Source: JBLWXV01 sp048267245 | Lineage (GTDB): Bacteria > Bdellovibrionota > Bacteriovoracia > Bacteriovoracales > Bacteriovoracaceae | NCBI GenBank assembly: GCA_048267245.1 | Contig: JBLWXV010000002.1 | Span: 248,001-312,000, forward strand | Direction of reading: 5' to 3' | DNA: 64,000 nucleotides | Shown here: piece after piece, positions 41,568 to 51,119 of the stretch | How the letters are laid out: each line of letters begins with the position of its first letter | Numbering within the stretch: position 1 is the first letter of the stretch | Translations under genes and position numbers: made by a program | Notes under the pieces: generated by a model | Told to the model about the DNA's origin: nothing | What the model saw: the letters and a program-made list of their open reading frames with translations, nothing else | Database searches by the model: none

Positions 41568-43868
41568 ATGCGTTTAAGGGTTCGAACCCAGCTTTTCGCC
41601 ATTATCACACTTGTGCTTTCACTCTGCGTGCAAAGTTCACTTCATGCGGCAGAAGAGATTGGGCCCACAGTTAATTTCTTTAAGATTGATGAAATCCAAA
41701 TCCAGGGCTTAAAAAAAGTCGAGCCTGAAGCCGTGATGGAAAAGCTCGGGGCTCAGAAAGGAATGGTGCTCGACAATTATCTCGTCAAGCGCGACCTCGA
41801 AAAAATCTACGCACTCAAATACTTTGAAACTGTCGAAGCCTACCAAGATGTGGTTAAGGGCAAGAATATTCTCATTTATAAAGTGGTTGAAAAGCCAATC
41901 ATCACTAAGATTATCTACGAGGGCAATGATGAGCTCTCTGAAGACGATCTGAAAGGGAGTGTGAAGTCGAAGGAATATGCCATCCTCGATGTGAACACCA
42001 TTAAGTCTGACGTGGCGGCGATTCAAAAAGCCTACGAAGAAAAGGGCTTCTATCTCTCAAATGTGAGCTATGAGCTTCGCCGTATTAACGCCGAAAACGT
42101 TGACGTGGTCTTTAAGATTCGCGAGTTTGATAAGGTTCGCGTGAAGAAAATTATCTTTCTTGGCAACAAAGCTTTTGGCGACAAAGAGCTCAAGGAGATT
42201 ATGGAAACCCGCGAAGAGGGTCTACTCTCTTTTATGTCTGGTTCAGGGAATTTCAAAGAATTCAATTTCAACACAGATATTGAGCGCTTGAAGTATTTCT
42301 ATAAGACAAAGGGCTACCTCCAAGTCAACGTGGGCACTCCACAGATCACCGTCTCTGAAGATAAGAAATGGGTCTTCATCACAATTGACGTGACCGAAGG
42401 GCCTCAATTTAGCGTAAATGATATTTCATTTGTAGGAGAGCTTCTCTTTCCTGAAGATGAACTTAGAAATGAAATTCAACTAAAAACTGGCGACACTTAC
42501 TCAGAAGAACTGCTTCGCCTTGATATTCAACTTCTCACGGAAAAGTATCAAGATGAGGGCTATGCCTTCGTTAACGTTCTGCGTACTCTTCGCGTTGTGC
42601 CTGGAGAGAATAAGGTCGATATTGAGTTCTCTTTTGAGAAGGGTAAGATCGCCTACTTTGGAAAGATTACGGTGAAGGGAAATACGAAGACTCGCGATAA
42701 AGTTCTTCGCCGCGAGCTTAAAATTCGCGAGGGTGAGCGCTTCTCGGGCTCTGGCCTTCGCATTTCAAAAGAGAATGTTAACCGCTTGGGCTTCTTTGAG
42801 CCAGGCAGCGTGATTTTTAATACCCTCACGCCTAAGGGCAGTGATGATGTACTCGATGTTGAGATCAACGTTAAAGAGCGCAACACAGGGCAGATCAGTT
42901 TGGGCGCGGGTTATTCAACGGCTACTGGTGCCTTTATGCAGGCTTCGATTGCTCAGAATAACTTCAGAGGTCTGGGCCAAAACCTCTCGTTCAGTCTTTC
43001 AATCTCTGATACCAATCAGACCTTTAACCTTGGCTTCACTGAGCCCTACCTCTTTGACACGAAGTGGACCTCTGGCTTTGATATCTTCCGCACTAAGAAC
43101 GAGACCAGTGATTCTTTCTCTTATAAGAAAGAAGGTTTTGATCTTCGCGTGGGTTACCCAATCTTTGACTACACTAGACTTTTCCTAACTTATAAATTGG
43201 AAGATACGACTATTTCTGCAGTTAACGATCCAACGATTGACCCTGCAGTTGAAAACGGTATTGCCAGTTCTATTAAGGTGACTTTGCTTCACGACGAGCG
43301 CGATAACCGCATGGAGCCAACTAAAGGCTGGTATGCGAGTCTCTCCAGTGAATACACTGGTATTGGGGGCGACAAGAAGTACCTCAAGAATGACACCGAT
43401 CTTCGCTACTACTACCGCGTTTGGGGCGACCTAATCTTTAGATCGCGCCTCTATGCTGGGAAAATGGAATACGTCGATGGCTATCCAATCCCGCGCTCAG
43501 AGAAGTTTACTCTGGGTGGCGCTAGAAACTTGCGCGGATTTGACTATGAAGCTGTGGGCCCACTCAAGACTGTGCCAGATAATAGTGGAGTGCTCAGAAC
43601 ATTTAATGAAGGCTCTCTCGTTGCGGGCTTTACGCAAATTGAACTTGAGCACCCGCTAGCTCGCGAAGCTGGACTTAAATGGGTGGTCTTTTTTGACGCG
43701 GGTGATGCGGCTAAGTTTGAAGAATTTGACGCAAAAATGGACTATGGCTTTGGCTTTCGTTGGTTCTCGCCCATCGGGATTCTCAGATTCGAGTTCGGAT
43801 ACCCGATCAATCCAGGTCCTAAAGACTCTGGTAGCCAATTCCATTTTGATATAGGACAATTATTTTAA
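41568..43868 (+). CDS. bamA: Outer membrane protein assembly factor BamA
   Basis: 766 residues. Signal peptide (1-28, ending HAA), five POTRA domains (about 35-430) and a 16-strand C-terminal barrel ending in Phe ('FHFDIGQLF'). The barrel lid motif appears as 'RNLRGFDYEAVGP', and 'DERDNRMEPTKGWYASLSSE' is typical of the Omp85 family. Inserts beta-barrel proteins into the outer membrane. AGAGGGG precedes the ATG. skp and the lpx genes follow on the same strand. Confidence 0.95.
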   Translation: MRLRVRTQLFAIITLVLSLCVQSSLHAAEEIGPTVNFFKIDEIQIQGLKKVEPEAVMEKLGAQKGMVLDNYLVKRDLEKIYALKYFETVEAYQDVVKGKNILIYKVVEKPIITKIIYEGNDELSEDDLKGSVKSKEYAILDVNTIKSDVAAIQKAYEEKGFYLSNVSYELRRINAENVDVVFKIREFDKVRVKKIIFLGNKAFGDKELKEIMETREEGLLSFMSGSGNFKEFNFNTDIERLKYFYKTKGYLQVNVGTPQITVSEDKKWVFITIDVTEGPQFSVNDISFVGELLFPEDELRNEIQLKTGDTYSEELLRLDIQLLTEKYQDEGYAFVNVLRTLRVVPGENKVDIEFSFEKGKIAYFGKITVKGNTKTRDKVLRRELKIREGERFSGSGLRISKENVNRLGFFEPGSVIFNTLTPKGSDDVLDVEINVKERNTGQISLGAGYSTATGAFMQASIAQNNFRGLGQNLSFSLSISDTNQTFNLGFTEPYLFDTKWTSGFDIFRTKNETSDSFSYKKEGFDLRVGYPIFDYTRLFLTYKLEDTTISAVNDPTIDPAVENGIASSIKVTLLHDERDNRMEPTKGWYASLSSEYTGIGGDKKYLKNDTDLRYYYRVWGDLIFRSRLYAGKMEYVDGYPIPRSEKFTLGGARNLRGFDYEAVGPLKTVPDNSGVLRTFNEGSLVAGFTQIELEHPLAREAGLKWVVFFDAGDAAKFEEFDAKMDYGFGFRWFSPIGILRFEFGYPINPGPKDSGSQFHFDIGQLF

Positions 43869-43909
43869 TTAGTTAGTACGGTTTGTTTGGACGACCTAGG
43901 AGTTATTCT

Positions 43910-44416
43910 ATGAAAAAGGGTTTATTGTTACTTTTCCTTATTGCGATTGCTGGTTCAGTGAGAGCGGAAGTTGTCGTTGGAAAAGTCGATATTCAACACA
44001 TCCTCGTGACCATTAACGAAGGAAAGAAAGTACGCGACGATCTTAAAAAGGAGTACGACGCACGTCAGGCCGAACTTAAGAAAGACGAAGAAAAAATTAA
44101 AAAACTTCAAGAAGATCTAAGAAAGCAATCAGCTGTTCTCAATGATTCTGCTCGCGCTAAGAAAGAGCAAGAAATCAATGATCGCATTATTGAGATTCAA
44201 AATAAGTCACAGAAATATCAGCAGAATATTCAAGAAATGGAGCAAAAACTTAAGAAGCCAATTCTTGAGAAGCTTCGCTCTGTGATTGAAGATGTCTCTA
44301 AAGAAGCTAATGTTGATATGACTTTTGAAGTGAGTACTGCTCCTGTGGTTTATGCCAAGAGCAAGAAAGATCTCACTGAAGATGTAATCAAGGCTTATAA
44401 CAAGAAACATAAGTAA
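43910..44416 (+). CDS. skp: Periplasmic chaperone Skp/OmpH
   Basis: 168 residues from ATG 43910 (AGGAG 8-9 bases upstream; the frame is open to 43883). Signal peptide (1-19, 'LLLLFLIAIAGSVRAEV'), then 'VGKVDIQHILVTINEGKKV' and a long Lys/Glu-rich coiled coil (about 45-125) forming the tentacle. Holds unfolded outer-membrane proteins for BamA, its upstream neighbour. Confidence 0.92.
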   Translation: MKKGLLLLFLIAIAGSVRAEVVVGKVDIQHILVTINEGKKVRDDLKKEYDARQAELKKDEEKIKKLQEDLRKQSAVLNDSARAKKEQEINDRIIEIQNKSQKYQQNIQEMEQKLKKPILEKLRSVIEDVSKEANVDMTFEVSTAPVVYAKSKKDLTEDVIKAYNKKHK

Positions 44417-44444
44417 GTTTCTGATAAAATTCAGATTTTATACT

Positions 44445-44467
44445 AAGGGGAACTTTATGTTCCCCTT
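44445..44467 (+). terminator. Hairpin between skp and lpxD
   Basis: A perfect 9-bp stem (44445-44453 with 44459-44467, 5-base loop) lies 28 bases past skp. No clean T run follows, so it may attenuate rather than end transcription, or stabilise the bamA-skp mRNA. Confidence 0.4.
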
Positions 44468-44488
44468 ATATGTTTGATGGGGGGTCAA

Positions 44489-45502
44489 ATGAAAGCTAGT
44501 GAGCTTATCTCTCTCGTGCCCACGCTAAGTACTAAAGGCGAAAACTCAGCCCTTTCGCTCACCATAAACTGTGTCAGCGAACTCGACAATCCCACTTCTC
44601 ATGCACTCTACTTTGCTAAGAATAAGAAGCTCTTTGATAAGTGGATGGGCCTCTCAGCTGAGACCCGCTCTACTTCTATGCTCGTCATCGATGCCAAGCT
44701 TGAAGCTGAGGCGGCCAGCAGTGGGGCAGCGCTGGTGTGCACATCGACTGATGTCATGATTTCTCTGTGTCAGACTTCTAAAGTCTTTGCTGAGATTCAG
44801 ACCAATGAAGATAATGACATTGTTGATGGACGCCAGATGGGAACGGTCAAAATTGATCCGACGGCCGATATTGCCCAGCACGTCTTCATTGGCGCCAATG
44901 TTGAAATTGGAGCGTCGGTCACAATTTATCCTGGATGTAGAATTCTCTCTCACTCAGTGATTGAGGAAGGGGCCACACTTCATCCCAACGTCACAATCTA
45001 TCCAAGAACTAAAATTGGGGCGCGCTCAATTATTCACGCCAGTAGTGTGATTGGAGCGGATGGATTTGGGTATCACTTTGCTGGTGGCGTTCACCATAAA
45101 ATCTATCACGTAGGCAACGTTGTGATTGGCAGTGATGTTGAAATTGGCGCTAACTCCTGTGTTGATAGAGCAACTTTTGGAAGCACTGTTGTTGGCAGCG
45201 GCTCAAAGTTAGATAATCACGTTCAAGTCGGTCACAACTGTCGCCTTGGAAGGGGTGTCGTTCTCTGTGGTCACGTGGCCATTGGTGGCTCGACCGTTAT
45301 TGGCGACTTTACTTTTATGGGCGGAAAATCGGCCACTGGTCACGGCATTACTCTGGGTAGTGGCGTTCAAGTTGGTGGCGGTGGACTCGTCAACTGTGAC
45401 TGGCCAGACGGAAGCATCGTCACAGGCTATCCCGCCAGAGAACTCAAGGAGTGGCTCAGAGGTCTCGCCTACGTTCGCAAAGAATCTTTAAAGAAGAAAT
45501 AA
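44489..45502 (+). CDS. lpxD: UDP-3-O-acylglucosamine N-acyltransferase
   Basis: 337 residues from ATG 44489, preceded closely by GGGGGG. Third step of lipid A synthesis: adds the second N-linked acyl chain. An N-terminal uridine-binding domain (1-100) precedes a left-handed beta-helix of hexapeptide repeats; the catalytic His lies in 'KLDNHVQVGHNCRLG'. 'GADGFGYHFAGGVHHKI' matches the family. Next to fabZ and lpxA. Confidence 0.95.
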   Translation: MKASELISLVPTLSTKGENSALSLTINCVSELDNPTSHALYFAKNKKLFDKWMGLSAETRSTSMLVIDAKLEAEAASSGAALVCTSTDVMISLCQTSKVFAEIQTNEDNDIVDGRQMGTVKIDPTADIAQHVFIGANVEIGASVTIYPGCRILSHSVIEEGATLHPNVTIYPRTKIGARSIIHASSVIGADGFGYHFAGGVHHKIYHVGNVVIGSDVEIGANSCVDRATFGSTVVGSGSKLDNHVQVGHNCRLGRGVVLCGHVAIGGSTVIGDFTFMGGKSATGHGITLGSGVQVGGGGLVNCDWPDGSIVTGYPARELKEWLRGLAYVRKESLKKK

Positions 45503-45518
45503 GGATAAGAGGTATTCA

Positions 45519-45995
45519 ATGATTTTTGATTTTGAACGCGTTTGTAAATTTCTCCCCCATAGAGACCCGTTTCTCTTTATTGATAGTGTCTCTGAAATCC
45601 ACGGTGCAATGGAGTCTCCTAAAGAGATTAAAGATCTCGTCGGAACAAAGGTTGTCGCTCACTACCGCACTAAGAAAGAACACGAAATTTTTAAGGGGCA
45701 CTTTCCTGGAAATCCAATTCTTCCGGGAGTGGTTCAAGTTGAGATGATGGCCCAGGCTTCAAGCTTTATTATGGACCTCGTCTTTGACCAGCTTGAGAAT
45801 TATAAAATGGATGTTGCTCTAGTTTCAGTGGATGCGGCAAAATTTAGAAAGCCAATTGTTCCTGAAATGGATCTAGTCATTAAAACGACTTGTGCCAAGG
45901 TTCGTGGCCCGATGATCTCCTCTGATTGTGAGATCTACTTTGAAGATACACTCATGTCACAGGCTTCAGTGATGGCGTCTGTGAGAATGGCGTAA
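45519..45995 (+). CDS. fabZ: 3-hydroxyacyl-ACP dehydratase FabZ
   Basis: 158 residues, hot-dog fold. Dehydrates 3-hydroxyacyl-ACP in fatty acid elongation, competing with LpxA and LpxD for the same acyl chains, which explains the location. 'FLPHRDPFLFID', the catalytic-His block 'GHFPGNPILPGVVQVEMMAQ' with its Glu, are intact. AGAGG lies 7 bases before the ATG. Confidence 0.95.
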   Translation: MIFDFERVCKFLPHRDPFLFIDSVSEIHGAMESPKEIKDLVGTKVVAHYRTKKEHEIFKGHFPGNPILPGVVQVEMMAQASSFIMDLVFDQLENYKMDVALVSVDAAKFRKPIVPEMDLVIKTTCAKVRGPMISSDCEIYFEDTLMSQASVMASVRMA

Positions 45996-46009
45996 GCCTA
46001 GGAATAGTT

Positions 46010-46807
46010 ATGGAAAATATTAAGATTCACCCCACGGCCATTATCTCTGAAGAGGCAAAGATTGGGGCAAATGTTGAAATTGGTGCTTATTCAATCGTCG
46101 GTCCAAATGTTGAAGTTGGTGAGGGATGTAAAATTTCTTCTCATGTTATTTTGGAAGGACACCTCTCTATAGGAAAAAATAATAGCTTCTATCAATTCTG
46201 CTCAATTGGTGCTCCTCCACAGGACATGACTTATAAGGGCGAGCCCACCAGAGTTGAAATTGGAGACAATAATACTTTTCGCGAGTACGTCTCTATTCAC
46301 CGCGGGACACTGAAAGAGCAGGGACTCACGAAGGTTGGCTCTAATTGTCTTATGATGGCCTACGTTCATGTGGGCCACGATGTGATCATTGGTAGCAATT
46401 GCACAATTGCAAACTCAGTGAACTTTGCAGGACATGTGAAGATAGGCGACCGCGTGATCATCGGTGGCGGAACTCAGGTTTCTCAATTTGTAAGTATGGG
46501 CAGAGGTGCTTATATCGGCGGGGCTTCGGGAGTTGACCGCGATATCCCAGCTTTCTGTACCGCCTATGGCAACCGCGTGAAGCTCAAGGGCATCAATATC
46601 ATTGGCCTTCGCCGCCAGGGATACTCAAAGCAAGTGGTCTCTGAAGTGGTCGACTTCTATCGCACGATGGAAGCTTCGATTCTCTCGGCCAGAAGCTTTG
46701 TGGATCACCCAGAGTTTATGCAAGACTATCAAGAAAACGAAATCATTAAAGAAATCACTGAGCACATTAGACGAAGCGAAGTTGGTATCGCTCCATTTGT
46801 TGCTTAA
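46010..46807 (+). CDS. lpxA: UDP-N-acetylglucosamine O-acyltransferase
   Basis: 265 residues. First step of lipid A synthesis. Left-handed beta-helix of hexapeptide repeats with the catalytic His in 'MAYVHVGHDVIIG', plus 'CSIGAPPQDMTYKGEPTRVE' and a C-terminal helical domain. Fourteen bases after fabZ. Whether it prefers an OH or NH2 at C3 of the sugar cannot be told from sequence; see the neighbouring oxidoreductase. Confidence 0.95.
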   Translation: MENIKIHPTAIISEEAKIGANVEIGAYSIVGPNVEVGEGCKISSHVILEGHLSIGKNNSFYQFCSIGAPPQDMTYKGEPTRVEIGDNNTFREYVSIHRGTLKEQGLTKVGSNCLMMAYVHVGHDVIIGSNCTIANSVNFAGHVKIGDRVIIGGGTQVSQFVSMGRGAYIGGASGVDRDIPAFCTAYGNRVKLKGINIIGLRRQGYSKQVVSEVVDFYRTMEASILSARSFVDHPEFMQDYQENEIIKEITEHIRRSEVGIAPFVA

Positions 46808-46818
46808 GGAGAGTCGTT

Positions 46819-47763
46819 ATGAGTGGAATCAAGGCAATTCTTATCGGTCACGGACATTTAGGTAAGTGGCATGCTCAGAAGCTCTCTGCTTCCACTCAGT
46901 GCGAGTTTGTGGGGATTGTTGAACCCCTAGAGGCCAAGCACGATGAGCTGAGGTCACTCTACCCAAGTATTGAAGTGGCCAGTGACCTTGCTTCATTTAA
47001 GTGCCCCTTTGATGCTGCCATAGTCGCCACTCCAACCAGCTATCACTTTGAAGTATGCAAGCAACTTCTAGAGATGAATAAGCATATTTTTTGTGAAAAG
47101 CCGGTCACGGAAACTTATGAACAGGCGAAAGTTCTCTTTGAGATGAAGAGAAATCATCCTGGGCTCATTTTCCAAGTAGGACATTCAGAGCGCTTTCACC
47201 TTTTCTTTGAGCCAGAGAAAGTCTCTGAAGTTGGTGAGTACCTTTCAACTAAGGCGAGCTTTCGACTTGAGAGGCAAGCTCCTTTTAAAGGGCGAGCAAC
47301 TGATGTTGATGTCGTCTCTGATCTTATGATTCACGACCTTGATCTGCTGCTCTTTTTAACCGGCAAGAAGCCCCTCAGTGTGCGCGCGCATGGTTTTAAA
47401 ACTCTGACGAATCGCTGGGATCAAGCCACCGCCCACTTCAAATTTGAAGGCGGCTCAGAGGCAACGATTGTCGTTTCACGCACCTATGTGAGAGAAGTTC
47501 GCTACTTTGAGGCGGTCTCTGCACTAGGAACTCTTCACTATGACCTCAAAGATGAAAAGAGAATAATTTTTAATAAAGAGGCCAATCTCTCTGAGCAAGA
47601 CTTTACTCGCAGAGACCATCTTCTTATTGAACAACAGCACTTCTTTGATTCAATCGCAAATACGAAGCCCGAAGTCGTTGATCTTTTGAGTGGGATGAAT
47701 GCCGTCTATTTAGTGGGCAAGGTTCTTGAGTCAATGCAAAAGGATGAGGAGCTCGCCCTTTAA
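46819..47763 (+). CDS. Gfo/Idh/MocA oxidoreductase in lpx operon, possibly GnnA-like
   Basis: 314 residues. N-terminal NAD(P)-binding Rossmann fold ('ILIGHGHLGKWHAQKL') and the family's 'EKP' sugar-binding motif ('HIFCEKPVTETYEQ'), then 'SDLMIHDLDLLLFLTG' in the C-terminal domain. AAGGAG precedes the ATG. It lies between lpxA and lpxB. In Acidithiobacillus and Leptospira the oxidoreductase GnnA is encoded next to lpxA and oxidises C3 of UDP-GlcNAc before transamination by GnnB, producing diamino lipid A. No gnnB-like aminotransferase is in this window, so the match is positional inference. Confidence 0.8.
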   Translation: MSGIKAILIGHGHLGKWHAQKLSASTQCEFVGIVEPLEAKHDELRSLYPSIEVASDLASFKCPFDAAIVATPTSYHFEVCKQLLEMNKHIFCEKPVTETYEQAKVLFEMKRNHPGLIFQVGHSERFHLFFEPEKVSEVGEYLSTKASFRLERQAPFKGRATDVDVVSDLMIHDLDLLLFLTGKKPLSVRAHGFKTLTNRWDQATAHFKFEGGSEATIVVSRTYVREVRYFEAVSALGTLHYDLKDEKRIIFNKEANLSEQDFTRRDHLLIEQQHFFDSIANTKPEVVDLLSGMNAVYLVGKVLESMQKDEELAL

Positions 47764-48899
47764 TGATTGAAAAGAGCTGTTTGATTATCGCGGGAGAAAA
47801 ATCGGGGGAAGAGCATGCTCTATCCTTTTTTGACTCTTTAAAGCGCGATCTTCCAAATGTGAATTTCTTTGGCGTGGGTGGCGACGACCTTAAAAAGAGG
47901 GGAGTTGAACTTCTCTATTCTCTCAATGATTTTTCAAGCTGGGGAATCAGTGGCGTTGTAAGTAAGATTCCATTTTATAAAAAGGCGATGGAGCGCATTG
48001 AGTCTGAAGTGATCAAGCGTGGAACGAAAGTCGCTATTCTCATTGATTTTCAAACTTTTAATATGAAGCTCGCCAAGCGCCTTAAAGAGCGCGGGGTGAA
48101 GATTCTCTACTACGTTGCCCCACAGGCTTGGGCCTGGAAAGAGTACCGAACGGCAGCTCTTGCTAGGGACACTGATATTCTATTTACCATTATACCTTTT
48201 GAGCGCAAGTGGTTTAACGAGCGCGGCGTGGAGAGGGTTGTGAGCGCGGTTCACCCTCTGGCCCTAAGGCTCAGTAGAGAGGTTGGCGCTAAGGCGCGCA
48301 CCTATTCTCGAGAGAGCTCTTTAAAACTACTCCTGCTTCCAGGAAGTCGCGGCTTTGAAGTTTCTTCTCTTCTTCCAGAATATAAAAGCGCAGTGAGTGA
48401 ATTGCGCTCTCAGGGAATTGATGTTCAGGTGGGGGTTGTGCGCAGTCGCAGCTTAAAAGCCGAGTACTACGATGGCTTTGAGAGCTTCTTTGAGCGCACG
48501 TGGAGTGATGAAAACTTAGAAGAAGCTCTTGAATGGGCGGATTTCTCTTTTGCTGCCTCAGGCACCGTGACTCTTGCTTGCGCACTTAAAGAAGTTCCAA
48601 CTCTAGTCACCTATAAGACATCACTTCTCAATGAATTAATTTTCTATGTTTTTGTTAATTACGACGGCCCAATCTCTCTGGCCAATATTGTTCATGAGGA
48701 GAGAATTTTTCCAGAGCTTCTCCAAGATGAAGTGAGCGGACACAATCTCGCGGTAAAACTTCTCCACTGGATAGATCACTCAGAAGAACTCCACATATTA
48801 AAAGATAAGCTCGCTCGTACGCGAGAACTCCTAACTGGAGATGTGACACCTAGCCATGAGGTCATGGCTCAAGTGATTAGAGGTGCCTATGATAGCTAA
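47763..48899 (+). CDS. lpxB: Lipid-A-disaccharide synthase
   Basis: 378 residues, GT19 family. Joins lipid X and UDP-diacylglucosamine into the lipid A disaccharide. 'LIIAGEKSGEEHALSFFDSL' at the N-terminus, 'YYVAPQAWAWKEYR' mid-protein and the late 'AASGTVTLACAL' match the family. The ATG shares one base with the preceding stop codon. The lpxK start lies within its last codons. Confidence 0.95.
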   Translation: MIEKSCLIIAGEKSGEEHALSFFDSLKRDLPNVNFFGVGGDDLKKRGVELLYSLNDFSSWGISGVVSKIPFYKKAMERIESEVIKRGTKVAILIDFQTFNMKLAKRLKERGVKILYYVAPQAWAWKEYRTAALARDTDILFTIIPFERKWFNERGVERVVSAVHPLALRLSREVGAKARTYSRESSLKLLLLPGSRGFEVSSLLPEYKSAVSELRSQGIDVQVGVVRSRSLKAEYYDGFESFFERTWSDENLEEALEWADFSFAASGTVTLACALKEVPTLVTYKTSLLNELIFYVFVNYDGPISLANIVHEERIFPELLQDEVSGHNLAVKLLHWIDHSEELHILKDKLARTRELLTGDVTPSHEVMAQVIRGAYDS

Positions 48900-49968
48900 T
48901 CAGAGCTTTAAGAGAAGAATTCTAATGAGCATGCTCTCACCACTGTCTTGGGCCTGGGAGAGCGTCTACCGCGTGAGGAGATTTTCCTACGACTACGGAC
49001 TGATTAGTCGCAATAAGTTTCAAGTTCCCATCATCTCTGTGGGCAATCTCACTTTTGGAGGCACGGGAAAAACTCCTGTGACTTTGTGGATTGGAGACTA
49101 TTTCAATAGGCGCGGCCTCAAAGTCATGATTCTCATGCGAGGCTATAAAGGAAAGCTCGAAAAGAGCTCTGGTATCATTCGCTCTGGCAAGAAAATTGGA
49201 TTTAACCCTTTTCTATTTGGGGATGAGGCTTTGCTCTTTGCCAGAAGACTCACCAATGTTTCAGTTGTGGTGGGAAAAAATCGCAGTGCCAATCTCGAAC
49301 ACTACTTTGAAAGTGAGAGGCCCGATATTGTGCTTCTTGACGATGGTCATCAGCATCTAAAGCTTAGACGCAATTTAAATATCGTGCTCTTTGACGCTCT
49401 CTTGCCACTCTCTCAATATAAGGTGGCCCCCTCGGGTTATCTGCGCGAGGGCATGAATGCACTTGCCGACGCCGATGTGGTGATTCTCACTAGAGCTGAC
49501 CAGGCGACTGAGCAGCAAAAGCGAGAGCTTCGAGGACTGTTAAAATCAAAGCTAGATCCCCATGTGAAGATGATTGATGCCAGATATGTCGCCCAGGGAC
49601 TCGCCAATGCGGTAACCGGCGAGATCCTTCCCAGTGCGCACTTAAATGGGCGTGCATGCTACTTAATTGCAGGAATCGCTTCACCAGAGAGCTTTATTAA
49701 AATGATCGAGGGAATCGGTGGCCAAGTGGTTGGCGAATCTTTCTTTCCAGATCATCACTTTTACACGACTGAAGAAGTCGGAAATATCATGCGCGAAGCC
49801 GCCGCTCGCGACGCCATAGTGGTCACGACAGAGAAGGATATCGTCAAATTGAGACGCATCGTCGACGAAGACCGTCTCTACTATTTGCAGATTGGCGTCG
49901 ACTTTCTAGACGAAGAAAAAATCCTCGTTGATCTCTTAGAAGATGCTTATCAGCAATCATTTCTATAG
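48889..49968 (+). CDS. lpxK: Tetraacyldisaccharide 4'-kinase
   Basis: 359 residues from ATG 48889 (AGAGG 5 bases upstream; GTG 48883 is an alternative). Phosphorylates the lipid A disaccharide at C4'. N-terminal membrane-associated helix, P-loop 'VGNLTFGGTGKTPVTLWIGD', then 'ILMRGYKGK' and 'LLDDGHQHLKLRRNLNIVL', both typical. Overlaps lpxB by 11 bases. Its presence implies that at least part of the lipid A is phosphorylated. Confidence 0.94.
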   Translation: MIANQSFKRRILMSMLSPLSWAWESVYRVRRFSYDYGLISRNKFQVPIISVGNLTFGGTGKTPVTLWIGDYFNRRGLKVMILMRGYKGKLEKSSGIIRSGKKIGFNPFLFGDEALLFARRLTNVSVVVGKNRSANLEHYFESERPDIVLLDDGHQHLKLRRNLNIVLFDALLPLSQYKVAPSGYLREGMNALADADVVILTRADQATEQQKRELRGLLKSKLDPHVKMIDARYVAQGLANAVTGEILPSAHLNGRACYLIAGIASPESFIKMIEGIGGQVVGESFFPDHHFYTTEEVGNIMREAAARDAIVVTTEKDIVKLRRIVDEDRLYYLQIGVDFLDEEKILVDLLEDAYQQSFL

Positions 49969-50002
49969 GCCACGCCTTGCCGCCTTGTGATAGGATGGAG
50001 GC

Positions 50003-51112
50003 ATGAAATTTTCACTCAGTCTCCACTTTACTCTGTTTGTCGCTCTACTTTTTACAAGTTGTGCTAGCCACAAAGACCAAGTTTTCACTGAAAGTGAACC
50101 AACTTCTCCTGAGAAGCTCGAGCGAGAAATTGAAATTCCCGAAGAACTTAAGGCCAAGTTTCAAGTCGAAGAGAGACTCCAAGGTGGACTCCAAGAAGGA
50201 GTCAAAGATGTAGCGGCCCAAGCCCCCTCAAACGAAAAGAAGAAAGTTCTTCTTAAGACTCCACCTGCTCAAACTGATGTGGCCAAGCAAACACAAGAGA
50301 GCAAGAGCGAAGTCGTGGCGCCAAAGCTCACAGATGAGGAGCTTGAGAAGAGATCGGCTTTCAAAACCTGGGATCTAGAGTCAAAGCGAGTTTGGAAGAA
50401 GTTCACACCATATGTAAGAGTCGGCGAAGAACTCATCTATGAAGTGAGTTTTTTAGGAGTGTTGGCCGGTCATGTGAGAATGACCACTAAGCCTGTGACT
50501 AAGGTTGCAGGCAAGGAAGCATATCACTTCTATGCTCAGTTAAAATCAGGCCGCTGGTATGACTTCATTTATAAACTCGACGACTATATCGAGACATTTG
50601 TTGAGCGCGAGTCTTTTAGACCATTAAAGTACACTCTCATTCAACGAGAATCCTCTCAAAAGGTCGACGATCTTCAACTTTTTGATCTCGAGTCGTCCAT
50701 GACTTATCTCGATTATTACCGGCTTAAAGACGGCCAGGAAAAGAAAGAGAATAAGCAAGAGATGATTCCCGAATATTTCCAAGACTCTTACTCGGCCCTT
50801 CCCTTTATGAGGGGAGTGGAAATGAAGGTCGGCGACATCCACCAATTTCCCATCGTGACCCGTGGAAAGATTTGGCTTCTAAAGTATGAAGTGATTGGGG
50901 TTGAAGAAGTTAAAGTGCAGGGCAAGTGGATTAAGGCACTTAAGATTAAAGCGGAGACCCAGTATCCGGGCGTCTTAGAAAAGAAAGGGGATATCCTATT
51001 TTGGTTTGATCAGTCTGACTTCAAGCGCCCAGTTAAATTTCTCGCCAAAGTTAAGATTGGTTCTGTCGAAGGGATCTTAACTGACTATAAGCCCGGCAAA
51101 AAAATTGAATAG
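50003..51112 (+). CDS. DUF3108-family lipoprotein
   Basis: 369 residues with a lipobox (LFTSC, Cys at about 19), then a charged linker (25-125) and a DUF3108 domain (about 130-367: 'GEELIYEVSFLGVLAGHVRM', 'FRPLKYTLIQRESSQK', 'KAETQYPGVLEKKGDILFWF'). DUF3108 proteins are periplasmic or outer-membrane proteins of unknown function, often near envelope genes. Its position after lpxK fits. Last residues precede the glycosyltransferase by 7 bases. Confidence 0.85.
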   Translation: MKFSLSLHFTLFVALLFTSCASHKDQVFTESEPTSPEKLEREIEIPEELKAKFQVEERLQGGLQEGVKDVAAQAPSNEKKKVLLKTPPAQTDVAKQTQESKSEVVAPKLTDEELEKRSAFKTWDLESKRVWKKFTPYVRVGEELIYEVSFLGVLAGHVRMTTKPVTKVAGKEAYHFYAQLKSGRWYDFIYKLDDYIETFVERESFRPLKYTLIQRESSQKVDDLQLFDLESSMTYLDYYRLKDGQEKKENKQEMIPEYFQDSYSALPFMRGVEMKVGDIHQFPIVTRGKIWLLKYEVIGVEEVKVQGKWIKALKIKAETQYPGVLEKKGDILFWFDQSDFKRPVKFLAKVKIGSVEGILTDYKPGKKIE

Positions 51113-51119
51113 GTGAGTT

